From contig JBBQWW010000005.1 of assembly GCA_038210245.1 (NCBI GenBank), forward strand, positions 48,176 to 112,175: a stretch of DNA of 64,000 bases, written 5' to 3'. The notes below the pieces were generated by a model. That model saw only the letters and a list, made by a program, of their open reading frames with translations, was not told the DNA's origin and made no database searches. The first letter of the stretch is position 1, and each line of letters begins with the position of its first letter. This document shows positions 1-9,506 of this stretch, piece by piece. Source of the stretch: Bog-756 sp038210245 (GTDB lineage Bacteria > Actinomycetota > Acidimicrobiia > Acidimicrobiales > RAAP-2). The position numbers were made by a program, and so were the translations under genes.

Positions 1-56
1 TCACGGGCACCGGCCCCGCTCCCGCCGCCGGCCACCAGAGACTCGAACTCCTCCAT
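1..56 (-). CDS. Partial N-terminus, possibly a short-chain dehydrogenase
   Basis: Only the first 18 codons lie in the window; the gene runs off the left edge. The reading MEEFESLVAGGGSGAGAR carries a glycine-rich G-x-x-x-G-x-G pattern at a spacing like the NAD(P)-binding motif of short-chain dehydrogenases, which is why that family is suggested. In-frame GTG codons at 74 and 80 are alternative starts, the latter close behind an AGG-containing stretch. It would be transcribed divergently from the acyl-CoA synthetase at 290. The fragment is too short for a firm family call. Confidence 0.35.
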   Translation of the reverse strand, partial: MEEFESLVAGGGSGAGAR

Positions 57-289
57 GGCCGACGTCCTGACCACCGGCACTGACCTGTCCACCACGTCGC
101 ATCCCCCTGGCTCTGGGGGCCCACCCTATCGGCCGGCCCCCGGTCGAGTCGGGGACGAGCAGCGACCGGCCCGGACGGATCCGGCCCGGCCTCGCCACCA
201 GGCCTAAGATCGCCGGTCACGACGGTCGGTCCGCGTGTCGGCCCACCGTGGGGTCGGTCCGGAAGCCGTGCGAGTGGGGAGGCGTCGAG

Positions 290-2005
290 GTGCTGGAGTA
301 CGAGGAGGCCTACGCCAAGGTCACCGGGCCGGGCCAGCTGTTCGAAGTGGTCGACCGGACCGTCGGGGGCATCGGGTACCGGATGTTCGCCAACGCCCCC
401 CTCACCCTCGGCCAGCTCTTCGCCGGGGCCCGAGGCGATGAGTCGACCTTCCTGGTCTACGAGGACGAGCGCTGGTCCTTTGACCGGACCATGACCCACG
501 TCGACGCCCTGAGCCACGCCCTGGTGCACGAGTTCGGGATCACCAAGGGTGACCGGGTGGGCATCGCCATGAGGAACCTGCCCGAGTGGATCGTCTCCTT
601 CGCCGCCATCCTGTCGGTCGGAGCCGTGTCGGTGTCGTTCAACGCCTGGTGGACCGAGAGCGAGCTGGAGTACGCCATCGACGACTCCGGGGTGTCGTTG
701 CTGATCACGGATTCGGCCCGCGCCGAGCGGGCCCACCGACCGGCCCACACCCGGGGCATCCCCATCATCGTGGCCCGCGCCGACCGCATCGAGCCCCTCG
801 CCAGCGGGGTCCGGCACTACGACGACGTGGTGACACCGGGTCGACCCATGCCCGTCGTCGAGGTGGGTCCGGAGGACGATGCCACCATCCTGTACACCTC
901 GGGCACCACCGGGTTCCCCAAGGGGGCGGTGTCCACCCACCGGGCGGTGACCCAGGCCCTGATGGCGTTCTGGGCTGGCACCACCATCCAGTCGGCCCGG
1001 AAGGGCGACGACCCGCTGAGCAGTGGGGGGTTCGCCCCGTCCTTCATCCTGATCGTCCCGCTCTTCCATGTCACCGGGTGCGTGCCGGTGATGCTCTCCT
1101 GCTTCGGGATGAAGTTCAAGCTGGTCATGATGCACCGGTGGGATCCCGAGACGGCGCTGCGCCTCATCGAGGCTGAGCGGGTGACGGCCTTCGTCGGCGT
1201 GCCCACCCAGAGCTGGGACATGCTGGAGAGCCCGTCGTTCCACACGTACGACACCTCGTCGCTCACCACCGTGGGCGGCGGCGGCGCTCCGGCCCCCACC
1301 ACCCTGGTCGACCGGGTGGAGAAGGGCTTCCAGCGTGGCCGACCCAACATCGGGTACGGCATGACCGAGACCAACGCCTTCGGCCCCGGCAACAACGGGG
1401 ACGACTACGTGGCCCACCCGGCGTCGACGGGCCGGGCTCGGACCACCATCTTGGACGTGGAGATCCGCGATGACGACAGGGTGCCCGTCCCCGTCGGGGA
1501 ACGGGGCCAGATCTGGATGAAGGGGCCCAACCTGATCCGGGGCTACTGGAACAAGCCCGCGGCCACGGCCGAGACCATCGTGGACGGCTGGCTGGCGTCG
1601 GGAGACCTGGGCCGCATCGACGAGGAGGGGTTCCTCTACATCGAGGACCGGGCCAAGGACATGGTGCTGCGGCCCGGCGAGAACGTCTACTGCGCCGAGG
1701 TGGAGAGCGGCATCTACGAGCACCCGGCCGTCTACGAGGCCGCGGTGTTCGGCGTGCCCCACGAGCGACTCGGCGAAGAGGTGGCCTGTGTCATCCTGCG
1801 CAAGGACGGAGCCGACCTCACGGCCGACGGGCTGGCGGACTTCCTGGCCGAGCGGTTGGCGCCGTTCAAGATCCCTGGCCGGGTGGTCTTCTCCGATGAG
1901 CGCCTGCCCCGGAACCCCTCGGGCAAGATCCTGAAGCGCGAGCTGCGCGAGCAGTACTTCGGCGACGGACAGCCCGGCGGCACCCCGGCGGACGCCGGGT
2001 CGTAA
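290..2005 (+). CDS. Acyl-CoA synthetase (AMP-dependent ligase)
   Basis: Member of the ANL superfamily, which activates a carboxylic acid, usually a fatty or aryl acid, with ATP and joins it to CoA. The 571-residue protein has all the core signatures: the phosphate loop YTSGTTGFPKG near residue 200, YGMTET near 355, the SGDLGRID hinge region near 438 with the following RAKDMVLRPGENV, and the C-terminal lysine motif PSGKILKREL near 545. The GTG at 290 is preferred over the ATG at 248 because GGGGAGG lies 7 nt upstream. It is first in a same-strand run with the amidase (16 nt gap) and a DUF385 protein (9 nt gap), probably one operon. The acid substrate cannot be read from sequence. Confidence 0.93.
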   Translation: MLEYEEAYAKVTGPGQLFEVVDRTVGGIGYRMFANAPLTLGQLFAGARGDESTFLVYEDERWSFDRTMTHVDALSHALVHEFGITKGDRVGIAMRNLPEWIVSFAAILSVGAVSVSFNAWWTESELEYAIDDSGVSLLITDSARAERAHRPAHTRGIPIIVARADRIEPLASGVRHYDDVVTPGRPMPVVEVGPEDDATILYTSGTTGFPKGAVSTHRAVTQALMAFWAGTTIQSARKGDDPLSSGGFAPSFILIVPLFHVTGCVPVMLSCFGMKFKLVMMHRWDPETALRLIEAERVTAFVGVPTQSWDMLESPSFHTYDTSSLTTVGGGGAPAPTTLVDRVEKGFQRGRPNIGYGMTETNAFGPGNNGDDYVAHPASTGRARTTILDVEIRDDDRVPVPVGERGQIWMKGPNLIRGYWNKPAATAETIVDGWLASGDLGRIDEEGFLYIEDRAKDMVLRPGENVYCAEVESGIYEHPAVYEAAVFGVPHERLGEEVACVILRKDGADLTADGLADFLAERLAPFKIPGRVVFSDERLPRNPSGKILKRELREQYFGDGQPGGTPADAGS

Positions 2006-2021
2006 CGGAAGGGAGCGCCCC

Positions 2022-3476
2022 GTGGACCTCGACTACGCCACCGCCACCGAGGTGGCCCGCAGCATCGCCGAGCGTTCGGTCTCCAGCCGCGAGGTGCTCG
2101 AGCACCTGGTGGCCCGGGTGGAACGGCTCAACCCCGACCTCAACGCCGTGGTGGCCCTTGACCTCGACCGGGCCCGGGACGAGGCCGACGCCGCCGACGC
2201 CCTCACCGCCTCCGGCGCTGCCGCCGGACCGCTCCACGGCCTGCCCATGACGGTCAAGGACGTGTGGGAGACCGAGGGACTGGTCACCACGTCGGGAGCC
2301 CCCGAGCTCCGGTCCTACGTTCCAGAGTCGGATGCGCTGGCCGTCTCCCGACTGCGGCGGGCCGGGGCGGTCATCTTCGGCAAGACCAACACCCCCCTCT
2401 ACGCCGGCGACTTCCAGACCTTCAACGAGGTCTACGGAGTGACCAACAACCCGTGGGACACCTCTCGCACCACCGGCGGCTCCTCCGGAGGGGCGGCCGC
2501 CGCGGTGGCCGCCGGCCTCACCCCGCTGGAGCTGGGCAGTGACATCGGCGGCTCCATCCGCAACCCGGCCCACTTCAACGGGGTCTACGGTCTGAAGCCG
2601 TCGTGGGGCGTGGTGCCGAGCCGGGGCCACATTCCCGGCCCTCCCGGCACGCTGGTGGAGCCCGACGTCAACTGCAACGGCCCCCTGGCCCGCAGCCTGG
2701 ACGACCTCGAGCTGGCCCTCGACGTGGTGGCCGGCCCCCTCCCCGAGGACGCCGCCGGCTGGCGCCTGGAGCTCGAGGCCGGACCGGGCATCGCCGACGT
2801 GGACGGGCTGCGGGTGGCCACCGTCTTCCACGAGGGCACCGACGTGCTGCCCTTGGCCGCCGACGTGCGTGCGGGCCTGGACGGGTTCGCCGACCGCCTG
2901 GCCGCCGCCGGCGCCCAGGTGGACGAGATCACCCTGCCCGTGCCCCTGGCCGAGGGGATGCTGGCGTGGCAGGAGCTGGTGCTCCCCATCATCGGGATGG
3001 GCCTGCCGGACGACGCCTACGCCTCGTTCGCCGAGCTGGACGCCCTCCCCGGCGACGACCCCCTCGTGGTGGCCGGCCGGTCCCTGGCCGGGCGGTACCG
3101 GTCATGGGCCCGGGCCAACGGGCGGCGTCAGCGGCATCGGGCGGCGTGGTCGGCGTGCTTCGGGCGCTGTGACGTGGTGCTGGCCCCGGTGATGCCCACG
3201 GCGGCCTTCCCCCACGACGTGGACCGGCCCCTGACCGACCGCGTGCTCGACGTGGACGGCACGCCCGTCGCCCACCTGGTGGCCATGGCCTGGTGCGGGG
3301 CCGTCGGCTCGGTCCTCCTCCCCGTGGTGACCCTGCCTACCGGGGCCACCCCGGACGGCCTGCCCGTCGGGGTGCAGGTCATCGGCCCGTTCCTCTCCGA
3401 CCGGCGCCTGCTGGCCCTGGCCCGGGCACTGGACGCGGCCGCTGGGCCCGGCTTCACCCCACCTCCGCTGGGCTGA
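2022..3476 (+). CDS. Amidase signature family hydrolase
   Basis: Hydrolyses a carboxamide bond with the Ser-cisSer-Lys triad of the amidase signature family (GatA-like fold). The triad is visible: Lys79 in MTVKD, the first serine near 154 in TTGGSSGG, and the nucleophile near 178 in SDIGGSIRNPA. The 484-residue length is normal for the family. The GTG start follows an AAGGGAGC ribosome site. GatB and GatC genes are absent nearby, so this is more likely a catabolic amidase than the tRNA amidotransferase. Its place between an acyl-CoA synthetase and an F420-type oxidoreductase suggests that the acid released may be the synthetase substrate; that link is inference. Confidence 0.9.
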   Translation: MDLDYATATEVARSIAERSVSSREVLEHLVARVERLNPDLNAVVALDLDRARDEADAADALTASGAAAGPLHGLPMTVKDVWETEGLVTTSGAPELRSYVPESDALAVSRLRRAGAVIFGKTNTPLYAGDFQTFNEVYGVTNNPWDTSRTTGGSSGGAAAAVAAGLTPLELGSDIGGSIRNPAHFNGVYGLKPSWGVVPSRGHIPGPPGTLVEPDVNCNGPLARSLDDLELALDVVAGPLPEDAAGWRLELEAGPGIADVDGLRVATVFHEGTDVLPLAADVRAGLDGFADRLAAAGAQVDEITLPVPLAEGMLAWQELVLPIIGMGLPDDAYASFAELDALPGDDPLVVAGRSLAGRYRSWARANGRRQRHRAAWSACFGRCDVVLAPVMPTAAFPHDVDRPLTDRVLDVDGTPVAHLVAMAWCGAVGSVLLPVVTLPTGATPDGLPVGVQVIGPFLSDRRLLALARALDAAAGPGFTPPPLG

Positions 3477-3485
3477 GGAGGCCGC

Positions 3486-3926
3486 GTGAGCCTCCGGCAG
3501 ACAGCAGCCGACCTGGGTCTCAAGGTCATGAACCGGACCCACCGGACCGTGCTGCGGCTCAGTGGGGGTCGGATCCTCGGGTCGGCGTTCGGTATGCCGG
3601 CCGTGGAGCTGCACACCGTGGGCCGGGTCACGGGCCGGCCCCGCTCGACCATGCTCACCGCCCCCGTGGTCGACGGCCACCGGGTGGTGCTGGTGGCGTC
3701 CAAGGGAGGGGACGAGCGAGATCCGGACTGGTACCGGAACCTGCTGGCCCACCCGGACATCGAACTGACCATGGCCGGACGCCGCTCGCCCATGGTGGCC
3801 CGACCGGCCACCGCCGAGGAGAAGTCCGAGCTGTGGCCGGCGGTGGTGGCCGCCTACCCGGGGTATGCCGGGTACCAGCGGCGCACCGAGCGGGACATCC
3901 CCCTGGTCATCTGCACGCCGCGCTGA
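3486..3926 (+). CDS. Deazaflavin-dependent nitroreductase-like protein (DUF385)
   Basis: A 146-residue protein of the DUF385/Ddn family, whose studied members bind the deazaflavin cofactor F420 on a split beta-barrel. Typical family features are the GRVTGRPRSTML segment near residue 43, VLVASKGG near 62 and the DPDWYRNLLAHPDIEL stretch near 75. It starts 9 nt after the amidase stop with a GAGGAGG-like ribosome site across the gap, so it is probably cotranscribed. It ends 12 nt from the convergent nitrobindin-like gene. Substrate is unknown; family members reduce enones, quinones or nitro groups. Confidence 0.87.
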   Translation: MSLRQTAADLGLKVMNRTHRTVLRLSGGRILGSAFGMPAVELHTVGRVTGRPRSTMLTAPVVDGHRVVLVASKGGDERDPDWYRNLLAHPDIELTMAGRRSPMVARPATAEEKSELWPAVVAAYPGYAGYQRRTERDIPLVICTPR

Positions 3927-3938
3927 GGGCGGCCGGAC

Positions 3939-4493
3939 TCACGCCGCCCGGTGGAGGGTGTTGTGGTCGGTGTGGGCCAACGGCTCGCCCAGCTCATCCA
4001 TCTTGAGCATGGTCGACTCCTCGTAGGACCAACGGTCCTGGCCCAAGGTGATGGTGATCTCATAGCTCAGCGTGCTGGCGTGGGTGCCCAGGTAACGGTT
4101 CTCCCCGATGGAGTACAGCTTGTGGCCCAGGTCGGCCCGGAGGGTGAACCCGGTGGCGTCGGCCGAGGCCGTGCCACCGGCCAGGGTGGTGATCCCCCGG
4201 GGGACCACGAAGCCCTTTAAGATCTCGCCGGTGGCGCCGTCCCACAGCCAGTAGCCGACCTCGGTGTGGAAGGGGTTCTCCTCGTCCTGGCGCCACATGG
4301 CGCTCCTGTAGTCGAGGCCGTAGAGGTGCTGACTCCCGTTGTCCACCGGACCGAACGGCTTCATGCTGCACTTCTCGCGGTACGGAGTGACCAGCACCTT
4401 GCCCTGGGCATGCGAGAAGGCGGTGTCCAATCCCCCGCTCTCGCTCTCCCACTCGCCGACCATGGGCCCGAGGGGACCCCATTCGGTGGCCAT
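3939..4493 (-). CDS. Nitrobindin-like heme-binding beta-barrel protein
   Basis: A 184-residue protein that opens with LGPMVGEWESESGG, resembling the G-x-W-x-G opening of the nitrobindin/THAP4 family of small fatty-acid-binding-protein-like barrels. Later segments fit the same ten-strand barrel: EVGYWLWD, GEILKGFVVPRG and a YEITITLGQDRWSYEE strand pair. Known members bind ferric heme or act on peroxynitrite. The ATG start has an ACGGAGC ribosome site 7 nt upstream. It is monocistronic, converging on the DUF385 gene. The family call rests on motif pattern and length; heme binding has not been shown from a conserved histidine here. Confidence 0.7.
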   Translation of the reverse strand: MATEWGPLGPMVGEWESESGGLDTAFSHAQGKVLVTPYREKCSMKPFGPVDNGSQHLYGLDYRSAMWRQDEENPFHTEVGYWLWDGATGEILKGFVVPRGITTLAGGTASADATGFTLRADLGHKLYSIGENRYLGTHASTLSYEITITLGQDRWSYEESTMLKMDELGEPLAHTDHNTLHRAA

Positions 4494-4582
4494 CAGCTGC
4501 TCCGTTCTCCGTGGACGTCGCCGCCCAGTCTACGGACTCGGCCCACCCGCGTCCGATCCTCGTCCAATGGGTGGGGGACGGC

Positions 4583-5716
4583 TCAGCGGGTGGAGCCGTA
4601 GGCGGCCGCCTCCCGCCGGACCACGGTGATCAGGTTGCCGAGGGCCAGGTTGACGTCGACCAGGTGGAGGCCCCAGCCCGGGGTGGGGCTGGCGTGGATC
4701 AGCGGGGCCCCGTTCCGGGGGCTGACGTCGAGGAAGCTGGCCCCGCCCGCCGTCGAGCATCGGGCCGTGTAGGCCCCCGGGACCGACACGAACGTGGTGG
4801 AGGCAGGAGGCACCGAGTAGCCCAGCAGGCCGATCCCGGCGGCGATCGACGATCCAGGGGCGAACGGCTGACTGGGCAGGATGGGATCCAGTACGCCGGA
4901 CCCTCCGGCCAGGGCGGCAGGGTTGGTGCAGAGCACCTGTTGGCCGGGTGCGGTGGTGCGGCCGAACAGGGAGTCGGTCGGAGGGACGGCGTCGAAGGTC
5001 GAGTAGGCGATGACACAGCCCACCTGGGTGGCGGTATGGCAGGCCCGGATGTGCTTGAAGTCCCCTCCGACGTCGGCGCCCTGCTTGACGGTGACGTTCC
5101 CCCCGAGCAGGACGGCGGAGACCAGGAGTCGGCGCAAGGCGGGGTGGGGGTCGATCTGGGAGGCGATCAGCTGGCGGAGGATGAAGGTGCCCTGGGAGTG
5201 GCCGATCAGCACCACCCCGCGACCGTGGTTGTACCGGCTGAGGTAGGTGAGCCACGCCGCTTTGATGTCGTTATAGGCGGTGGCCGACTCGGCCGCTGTG
5301 ACCGGGCCGCTGATGGCCGAGATGGTCAGCTGCCGGTACACGGGGGCGAAGATCCGGCACTCGCTCGAGAACCGGGCCGCCTGAAAGAGGGCGATGGAGC
5401 GCTCGGTGGGGTCGACGGTCAGATCGGCGTTGGCCGTCTTCTGGTCGCTCACCGTCGGATAGACGTAGAAGCAGTCGATCTTGGGATGGGCCACCGTCTT
5501 CGGGGGGCTGGCGCCGAGGACTCGCCCCGAGGGGGTGGCCCGGGTGGTGGAGAGGCCCGGTGTGCACGGGTTGTCGGCCAGTCCCGGTCGGCACAGCCAG
5601 ACGGTGGCCGAAGCCGGGGCGGCCGAAGCCGGGGCGGCCGAAGCCGTGCCGGCGCCGGTGGCGACGAGGGCGCTCAGGGCCACGGCCGTGGCCACCAGGG
5701 TTCGGAGCCAGCGCAT
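4583..5716 (-). CDS. Secreted DUF3089 lipase-like hydrolase
   Basis: An alpha/beta hydrolase of the DUF3089 family, 377 residues. The ATG at 5716 begins a clear signal peptide (MRWLRTLVATAVALSALVA, then alanine-rich residues). The segments KIDCFYVYPTV and FAPVYRQLT are family hallmarks, and the nucleophile elbow is GHSQG near residue 170. The reading frame stays open upstream to 6175, but that extension overlaps the VOC gene and lacks a sensible N-terminus, so it is rejected. Just after the signal peptide a 15-bp unit (GCCGAAGCCGGGGCG) is repeated nearly three times at 5607-5646, encoding an ASAAP repeat. It probably acts on esters outside the membrane. Confidence 0.88.
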   Translation of the reverse strand: MRWLRTLVATAVALSALVATGAGTASAAPASAAPASATVWLCRPGLADNPCTPGLSTTRATPSGRVLGASPPKTVAHPKIDCFYVYPTVSDQKTANADLTVDPTERSIALFQAARFSSECRIFAPVYRQLTISAISGPVTAAESATAYNDIKAAWLTYLSRYNHGRGVVLIGHSQGTFILRQLIASQIDPHPALRRLLVSAVLLGGNVTVKQGADVGGDFKHIRACHTATQVGCVIAYSTFDAVPPTDSLFGRTTAPGQQVLCTNPAALAGGSGVLDPILPSQPFAPGSSIAAGIGLLGYSVPPASTTFVSVPGAYTARCSTAGGASFLDVSPRNGAPLIHASPTPGWGLHLVDVNLALGNLITVVRREAAAYGSTR

Positions 5717-5774
5717 GGCGCACCCTATCGTCCGCCGTGGCCGCCCATCGGACCCCGGCCTCCGGGCCGGCGAC

Positions 5775-6275
5775 TCAGCGGACGATGGTGCCGTACATGT
5801 CGTCGAGCGGATAGGAGAGCAGCTCGAGGCGCTCGCCGTCGGGCCCGGGGAAGTAGACCGAGGTGCCGCCGACGATGTGGGTCTCGATGCCGGCCGCCTG
5901 CACCTTGGCCACCAGTCGGTCCCACTGCTCGGGGGTGACCGAGATGGCGATGTGGTGGAGGCCGCCCAGCACCTCGCCGTACGGGCCGAGGTCGAGTCCG
6001 GGGAAGTCGAAGTAGGCCAGGTAGTTGCCGTGGCCCACGTCGAAGAAGAAGTGGGTGGAGCCCCGGTAGTCCCGGTTCTCGAACAGCTCGGCCAGCGGAA
6101 ACTCCAGCAGGTCCTGGTAGAAGGCGATGGTCCGCTCGACATCACTGCAGAGGAGGGCGAAGTGGTGGAGGCCACGGGCCGAAGACTCCGGTCGGTCCCC
6201 CAGGGGTCGGAGATGACGCGCCTTCATCGCCGCCCACTCATCGGTGCGATCGGCGCTGCTTCCGTGCTCGGTCAA
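5775..6275 (-). CDS. VOC (glyoxalase-fold) protein
   Basis: A 166-residue vicinal-oxygen-chelate protein with two paired beta-alpha-beta-beta-beta modules. Likely metal ligands are visible: His in RGLHHFALLCSD near residue 38, His in GGLHHIAISV near 105, and Glu in GERLELLSY near the end. Such proteins include dioxygenases, epimerases and glyoxalases; the substrate is not evident. The start is a TTG, chosen because a strong GGAGGGAGGTGA ribosome site ends about 6 nt upstream. An internal ATG (MKARHL) 16 codons in is an alternative. It lies 58 nt upstream of the DUF3089 lipase on the same strand. Confidence 0.82.
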   Translation of the reverse strand: MTEHGSSADRTDEWAAMKARHLRPLGDRPESSARGLHHFALLCSDVERTIAFYQDLLEFPLAELFENRDYRGSTHFFFDVGHGNYLAYFDFPGLDLGPYGEVLGGLHHIAISVTPEQWDRLVAKVQAAGIETHIVGGTSVYFPGPDGERLELLSYPLDDMYGTIVR

Positions 6276-6357
6276 CGGTGGTCACCTCCCTCCGCTGCAC
6301 TCTACCCAGCGGCGGTGCGCCCGGGTCCGCCCGAGCGGACGGCGCCGACCAGCCCGA

Positions 6358-7956
6358 TCAGCCCACTTGGCGATCGTGCTTCTCCCAGTATCGTTTCCGC
6401 AGTTCACGCTTGAGCGGCTTGAAGGCTCCGGACAGCGGAAGGGGACCCTCCCGGAACTCCACCGCCTTCGGGACCTTGAACCCGGCCAGAACGCGACGGG
6501 CGTGGTCCATCAGCTCCTCGGCGCTGGCCACCATGTCGTGCTTCAGCACCACGATGGCCAGCACGGTCTCTCCCCACGCCTCGCTCGGGATCCCGATGAC
6601 AGCGACCTCCTGCACGGCGGGGTGCGTGGCGATGACGTTCTCGACCTCGGTCGAGTAGACGTTCTCCCCACCCGTCACGATCATGTCCTTCATCCGGTCG
6701 GTGAGGTGGAGAAGTCCGGCTGCGTCGACGAACCCGACATCTCCGGTGTGGTACCAACCGTCGCGGAATACCGCCGTCGTCTCGTCGGCCTTCCCCCAGT
6801 ACCGGAGCATGAAGTTCCCCCCCCGTGCGCACACCTCCCCCGGCTCGCCGGCGGCCACCGTCGCGCCATCCGGGTCGGTGATCCTCAGCTGTACACCGAG
6901 CGCGGGCCAACCGGCGGAGTCGAGCTGACGCCCTGCCCCCCGATGCTCGGACGGGCCGAGGAAGGTCAGCACCGAGGCCGCCTCGGTCATCCCGTACCCC
7001 TGGACGAAGTCGGTCTCCGGGAGCAACTCCAGCCACCGGGTCAGGAGGCTCGGTGCGATGGGGGCGGCTCCGTAGACCAGCTGCCGCAGTGAGGCCAGGC
7101 TCGTCGCTGAGAACCCTTTGACCTGTTCCAGCAGCGACAGCATCACCGGGACCACCATCGTCGTGTCGATCTTCTGGTCCTCGATGACCTGGAGGGCCAG
7201 CGCCGGGTCGAAGAGGGGGATGGTGACCGACGTCGCCCCGGTGGCGGGAATGCCAAGGACGCCGGCCACCAACGCGGCGTGGAACATGGGTGCCTGGAAC
7301 AGGAAGCGCCGCTCCACACGGAGCCCGATCTCAGACAGCACGTGGTACACGTTGAGCACCTCGGCCCGCTGGTCGAGCAGTACTCCCTTGGGAAGGCCGG
7401 TGGTCCCTCCCGTGTACATGAGCACGGCGGCGTCCTCCTCAGCAGGCTCGGGCGGCATCACCGGCTCCCCCGCCGCCAGCAGGTCCTCGTAGCCGACCGT
7501 ACCGGCGTCGCCGCCGGTCAGGTCGTCGCCGACGGATGCCCCGATCATGACGATCTTGTCGATGGCCGCCCCGGCCTCGCCCCGGGCCCGGTAGAGGAGC
7601 GGAGCGAACAGGGGATCGGTGAAGACCACCGTCGAACCGGAGTCCCCGAGGATGTAGGCCAGTTCTGTCGGGCTGGACCGGATGTTGAGCGGATTGATGA
7701 TTCCGGCCCCGAACAGGGCGGCGTGATAGAGCTCGATGTACTCGTGCCCGTTGGCGGCCAGCACTGCGAATCGGTCACCCGGCTCAACACCCAGTTCGGT
7801 GCGCATGGCATCGGCGAGCCGCAGCACCCGGTCGATGTGGGCACCGAACGTGCCCTGGTAGCGCAGCCCGGTGGCGGTCACGTCCACAAAGGCCACCTTG
7901 TCGGCCAACCGCTCTGCTCGCGGCAGGAGCAGCCTCGGGTACACGAGCTCCTTCAT
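6358..7956 (-). CDS. Fatty-acyl-CoA synthetase
   Basis: Second ANL-superfamily acyl-CoA ligase in the window, 532 residues. Signatures: phosphate loop MYTGGTTGLPKGV near residue 182, YGMTEAA near 320, YHTGDVGFVD near 400 followed by DRMKDMIVTGGENVYSTEVE, and the C-terminal SGAFKPLKREL with the catalytic lysine. The ATG start follows GGAGGTGG by about 6 nt. Its first four bases overlap the stop of the wax ester synthase gene upstream (ATGA at 7953-7956), so translation of the two is probably coupled. The pairing suggests that the synthetase makes acyl-CoA for the acyltransferase; this is inferred from context. Confidence 0.92.
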   Translation of the reverse strand: MKELVYPRLLLPRAERLADKVAFVDVTATGLRYQGTFGAHIDRVLRLADAMRTELGVEPGDRFAVLAANGHEYIELYHAALFGAGIINPLNIRSSPTELAYILGDSGSTVVFTDPLFAPLLYRARGEAGAAIDKIVMIGASVGDDLTGGDAGTVGYEDLLAAGEPVMPPEPAEEDAAVLMYTGGTTGLPKGVLLDQRAEVLNVYHVLSEIGLRVERRFLFQAPMFHAALVAGVLGIPATGATSVTIPLFDPALALQVIEDQKIDTTMVVPVMLSLLEQVKGFSATSLASLRQLVYGAAPIAPSLLTRWLELLPETDFVQGYGMTEAASVLTFLGPSEHRGAGRQLDSAGWPALGVQLRITDPDGATVAAGEPGEVCARGGNFMLRYWGKADETTAVFRDGWYHTGDVGFVDAAGLLHLTDRMKDMIVTGGENVYSTEVENVIATHPAVQEVAVIGIPSEAWGETVLAIVVLKHDMVASAEELMDHARRVLAGFKVPKAVEFREGPLPLSGAFKPLKRELRKRYWEKHDRQVG

Positions 7957-9506
7957 CGGTTTCCACCTCCTTCGCTTCCCGTTCGGCTCTCCCTCGATGG
8001 CCTCGGGCCGTCGACGGGAGGGACCACCGCCCGCCGGGTCTCGGGCACCTCCGTTCGGGTCCGGACGGTGCCGGGGGCCTGCTCGCCGCAGATGCCCGCT
8101 CCGAGGGGCCTACCGACCGGACGATGGACTCCCACCAGGTCGAGGACCTCCTCGAACCCTTCTCGGAAGCACTCCATGAGCACGTCGGGGTCGGGCACCG
8201 CAGCGGTATCGATGGTAAAGCCGACACAGCACGAGCCGCAGTAGGTGAACAGGGTGACGTTGACGGCCGAGCCGGTCGTCGGCCCGAAGGCGTGATAGCC
8301 GGTCACCGCGGCCCCTCCCAAGTAGAGGGGGACGCTCACGCCGGGCACGTTGCTGGCCAGGAGGTCGATGTGCTTGAGCATGCTGGCCACCACCACCGAG
8401 GGGAGCAGGTTCAGGGCGGCGGCGATGGTGTTGGACAGGGGGAGGGCGCGCTCGTCCCGGGCGGCACGGCATCGCTGACCGGTCAGGCGAATGCGCTCGG
8501 CCGGATCGGTGACCCCGACCGGCACCTTGAATCGGGCCAGGGTGATCCGGTTGCTGGCCGCCGGGTCACCCTCCTTGCGTACGGAGATCGGCATGGTCAT
8601 CCTGAGCTCCGCTACCGGGGCACCATGGCGCTGGTGGTAGCGGCGCAGCCCGCCGGTCAGCGCGGCCACGAAACCGTCGTTGCACGAGCCCCCGGCCGAG
8701 GCGGCCGCCCCCTTCAGGTCGTGGAAGTTCACGTCGAGCATGCTCAAGTGACGGTCGAGGCCGCGGCCGGTCATCACCGGCGACAGGGTGTCGGGGACAG
8801 GCTTCACGAACCGACCCACCGACCGCACCGTGGTGACCGCCTCGGAGGTGGACCCCAACGGATGACGCACGAAGCGCGTCGAGGTGGGGAGGGCACGGCC
8901 CAGGGCCCGTTGCAGGGACCCGACGCCGCGACGGGTGTCGTGGACGAGCGATTCCCGGACCATGGCCAACGCACCCGGCGCCGCGGCGTGCCCTTCGGGT
9001 AGGGGGACCTCGTCGCCCGGTTCGGACCGGGCGGTGACCTCGAACAGCAGGAGGGCGAGCTTCGCCCCACCGATGCCGTCGGTGAGCGAGTGGTGGACCT
9101 TCATGATCAGGGCGGCCTCATCGTCGACCAGATGCTCCACCAGTGTGAACTGCCACAGCGGACGAGACACGTCAAAGCTGCTCATGGCCTCGGTCCGGGC
9201 GATCTCAATCACCGTGGCCCGGGTGTGGGGCCGGGGCGCGTCCATCCGCCGCAGGTGCAACGAGAGGTCGAATTCGCTGTCCACCCACCGGGGCGTGGCC
9301 AACCGGCCCGGTGCCGGGAGCGCACGCTGGCGGAATCGTGGGGCCAGCCGGGTGGCTCGCTCCAGCCGGGCCGTCACCACATCGAACTCCGGGCGCCCGT
9401 CGAGCCAGGCGACGGCCACGATGGTGGAACGAAGGCCGGCATCCTTCTCGAGGTACCAGGAGAAGGCATCCGTGTCCCGCATGAACATCTCGCGTGCCTC
9501 AGTCAT
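7953..9506 (-). CDS. Wax ester synthase/diacylglycerol acyltransferase
   Basis: WS/DGAT family enzyme, 517 residues, which esterifies acyl-CoA onto a fatty alcohol or diacylglycerol to make storage lipids. The catalytic HHxxxDG motif reads HHSLTDG near residue 137, inside the condensation-type N-terminal domain. The C-terminal domain (from about 300) carries the family SNVPG motif, here LASNVPGVSVPLY. The C-terminal 60 residues are extra, polar and proline-rich. An ATG start follows GGGGGAG by about 6 nt. The acyl-CoA synthetase overlaps its end by 4 nt, and a second WS/DGAT gene diverges 234 nt away. Confidence 0.9.
   Translation of the reverse strand: MTEAREMFMRDTDAFSWYLEKDAGLRSTIVAVAWLDGRPEFDVVTARLERATRLAPRFRQRALPAPGRLATPRWVDSEFDLSLHLRRMDAPRPHTRATVIEIARTEAMSSFDVSRPLWQFTLVEHLVDDEAALIMKVHHSLTDGIGGAKLALLLFEVTARSEPGDEVPLPEGHAAAPGALAMVRESLVHDTRRGVGSLQRALGRALPTSTRFVRHPLGSTSEAVTTVRSVGRFVKPVPDTLSPVMTGRGLDRHLSMLDVNFHDLKGAAASAGGSCNDGFVAALTGGLRRYHQRHGAPVAELRMTMPISVRKEGDPAASNRITLARFKVPVGVTDPAERIRLTGQRCRAARDERALPLSNTIAAALNLLPSVVVASMLKHIDLLASNVPGVSVPLYLGGAAVTGYHAFGPTTGSAVNVTLFTYCGSCCVGFTIDTAAVPDPDVLMECFREGFEEVLDLVGVHRPVGRPLGAGICGEQAPGTVRTRTEVPETRRAVVPPVDGPRPSRESRTGSEGGGNR

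Noticed and set aside
5607..5646. Short tandem repeat of 15 bp
   Set aside because: It codes for an Ala/Ser/Pro repeat after a signal peptide and needs no separate explanation; it is not a CRISPR or regulatory array.
5717..6175. A longer start for the DUF3089 lipase
   Set aside because: It would overlap the VOC gene in another frame and bury the signal peptide.
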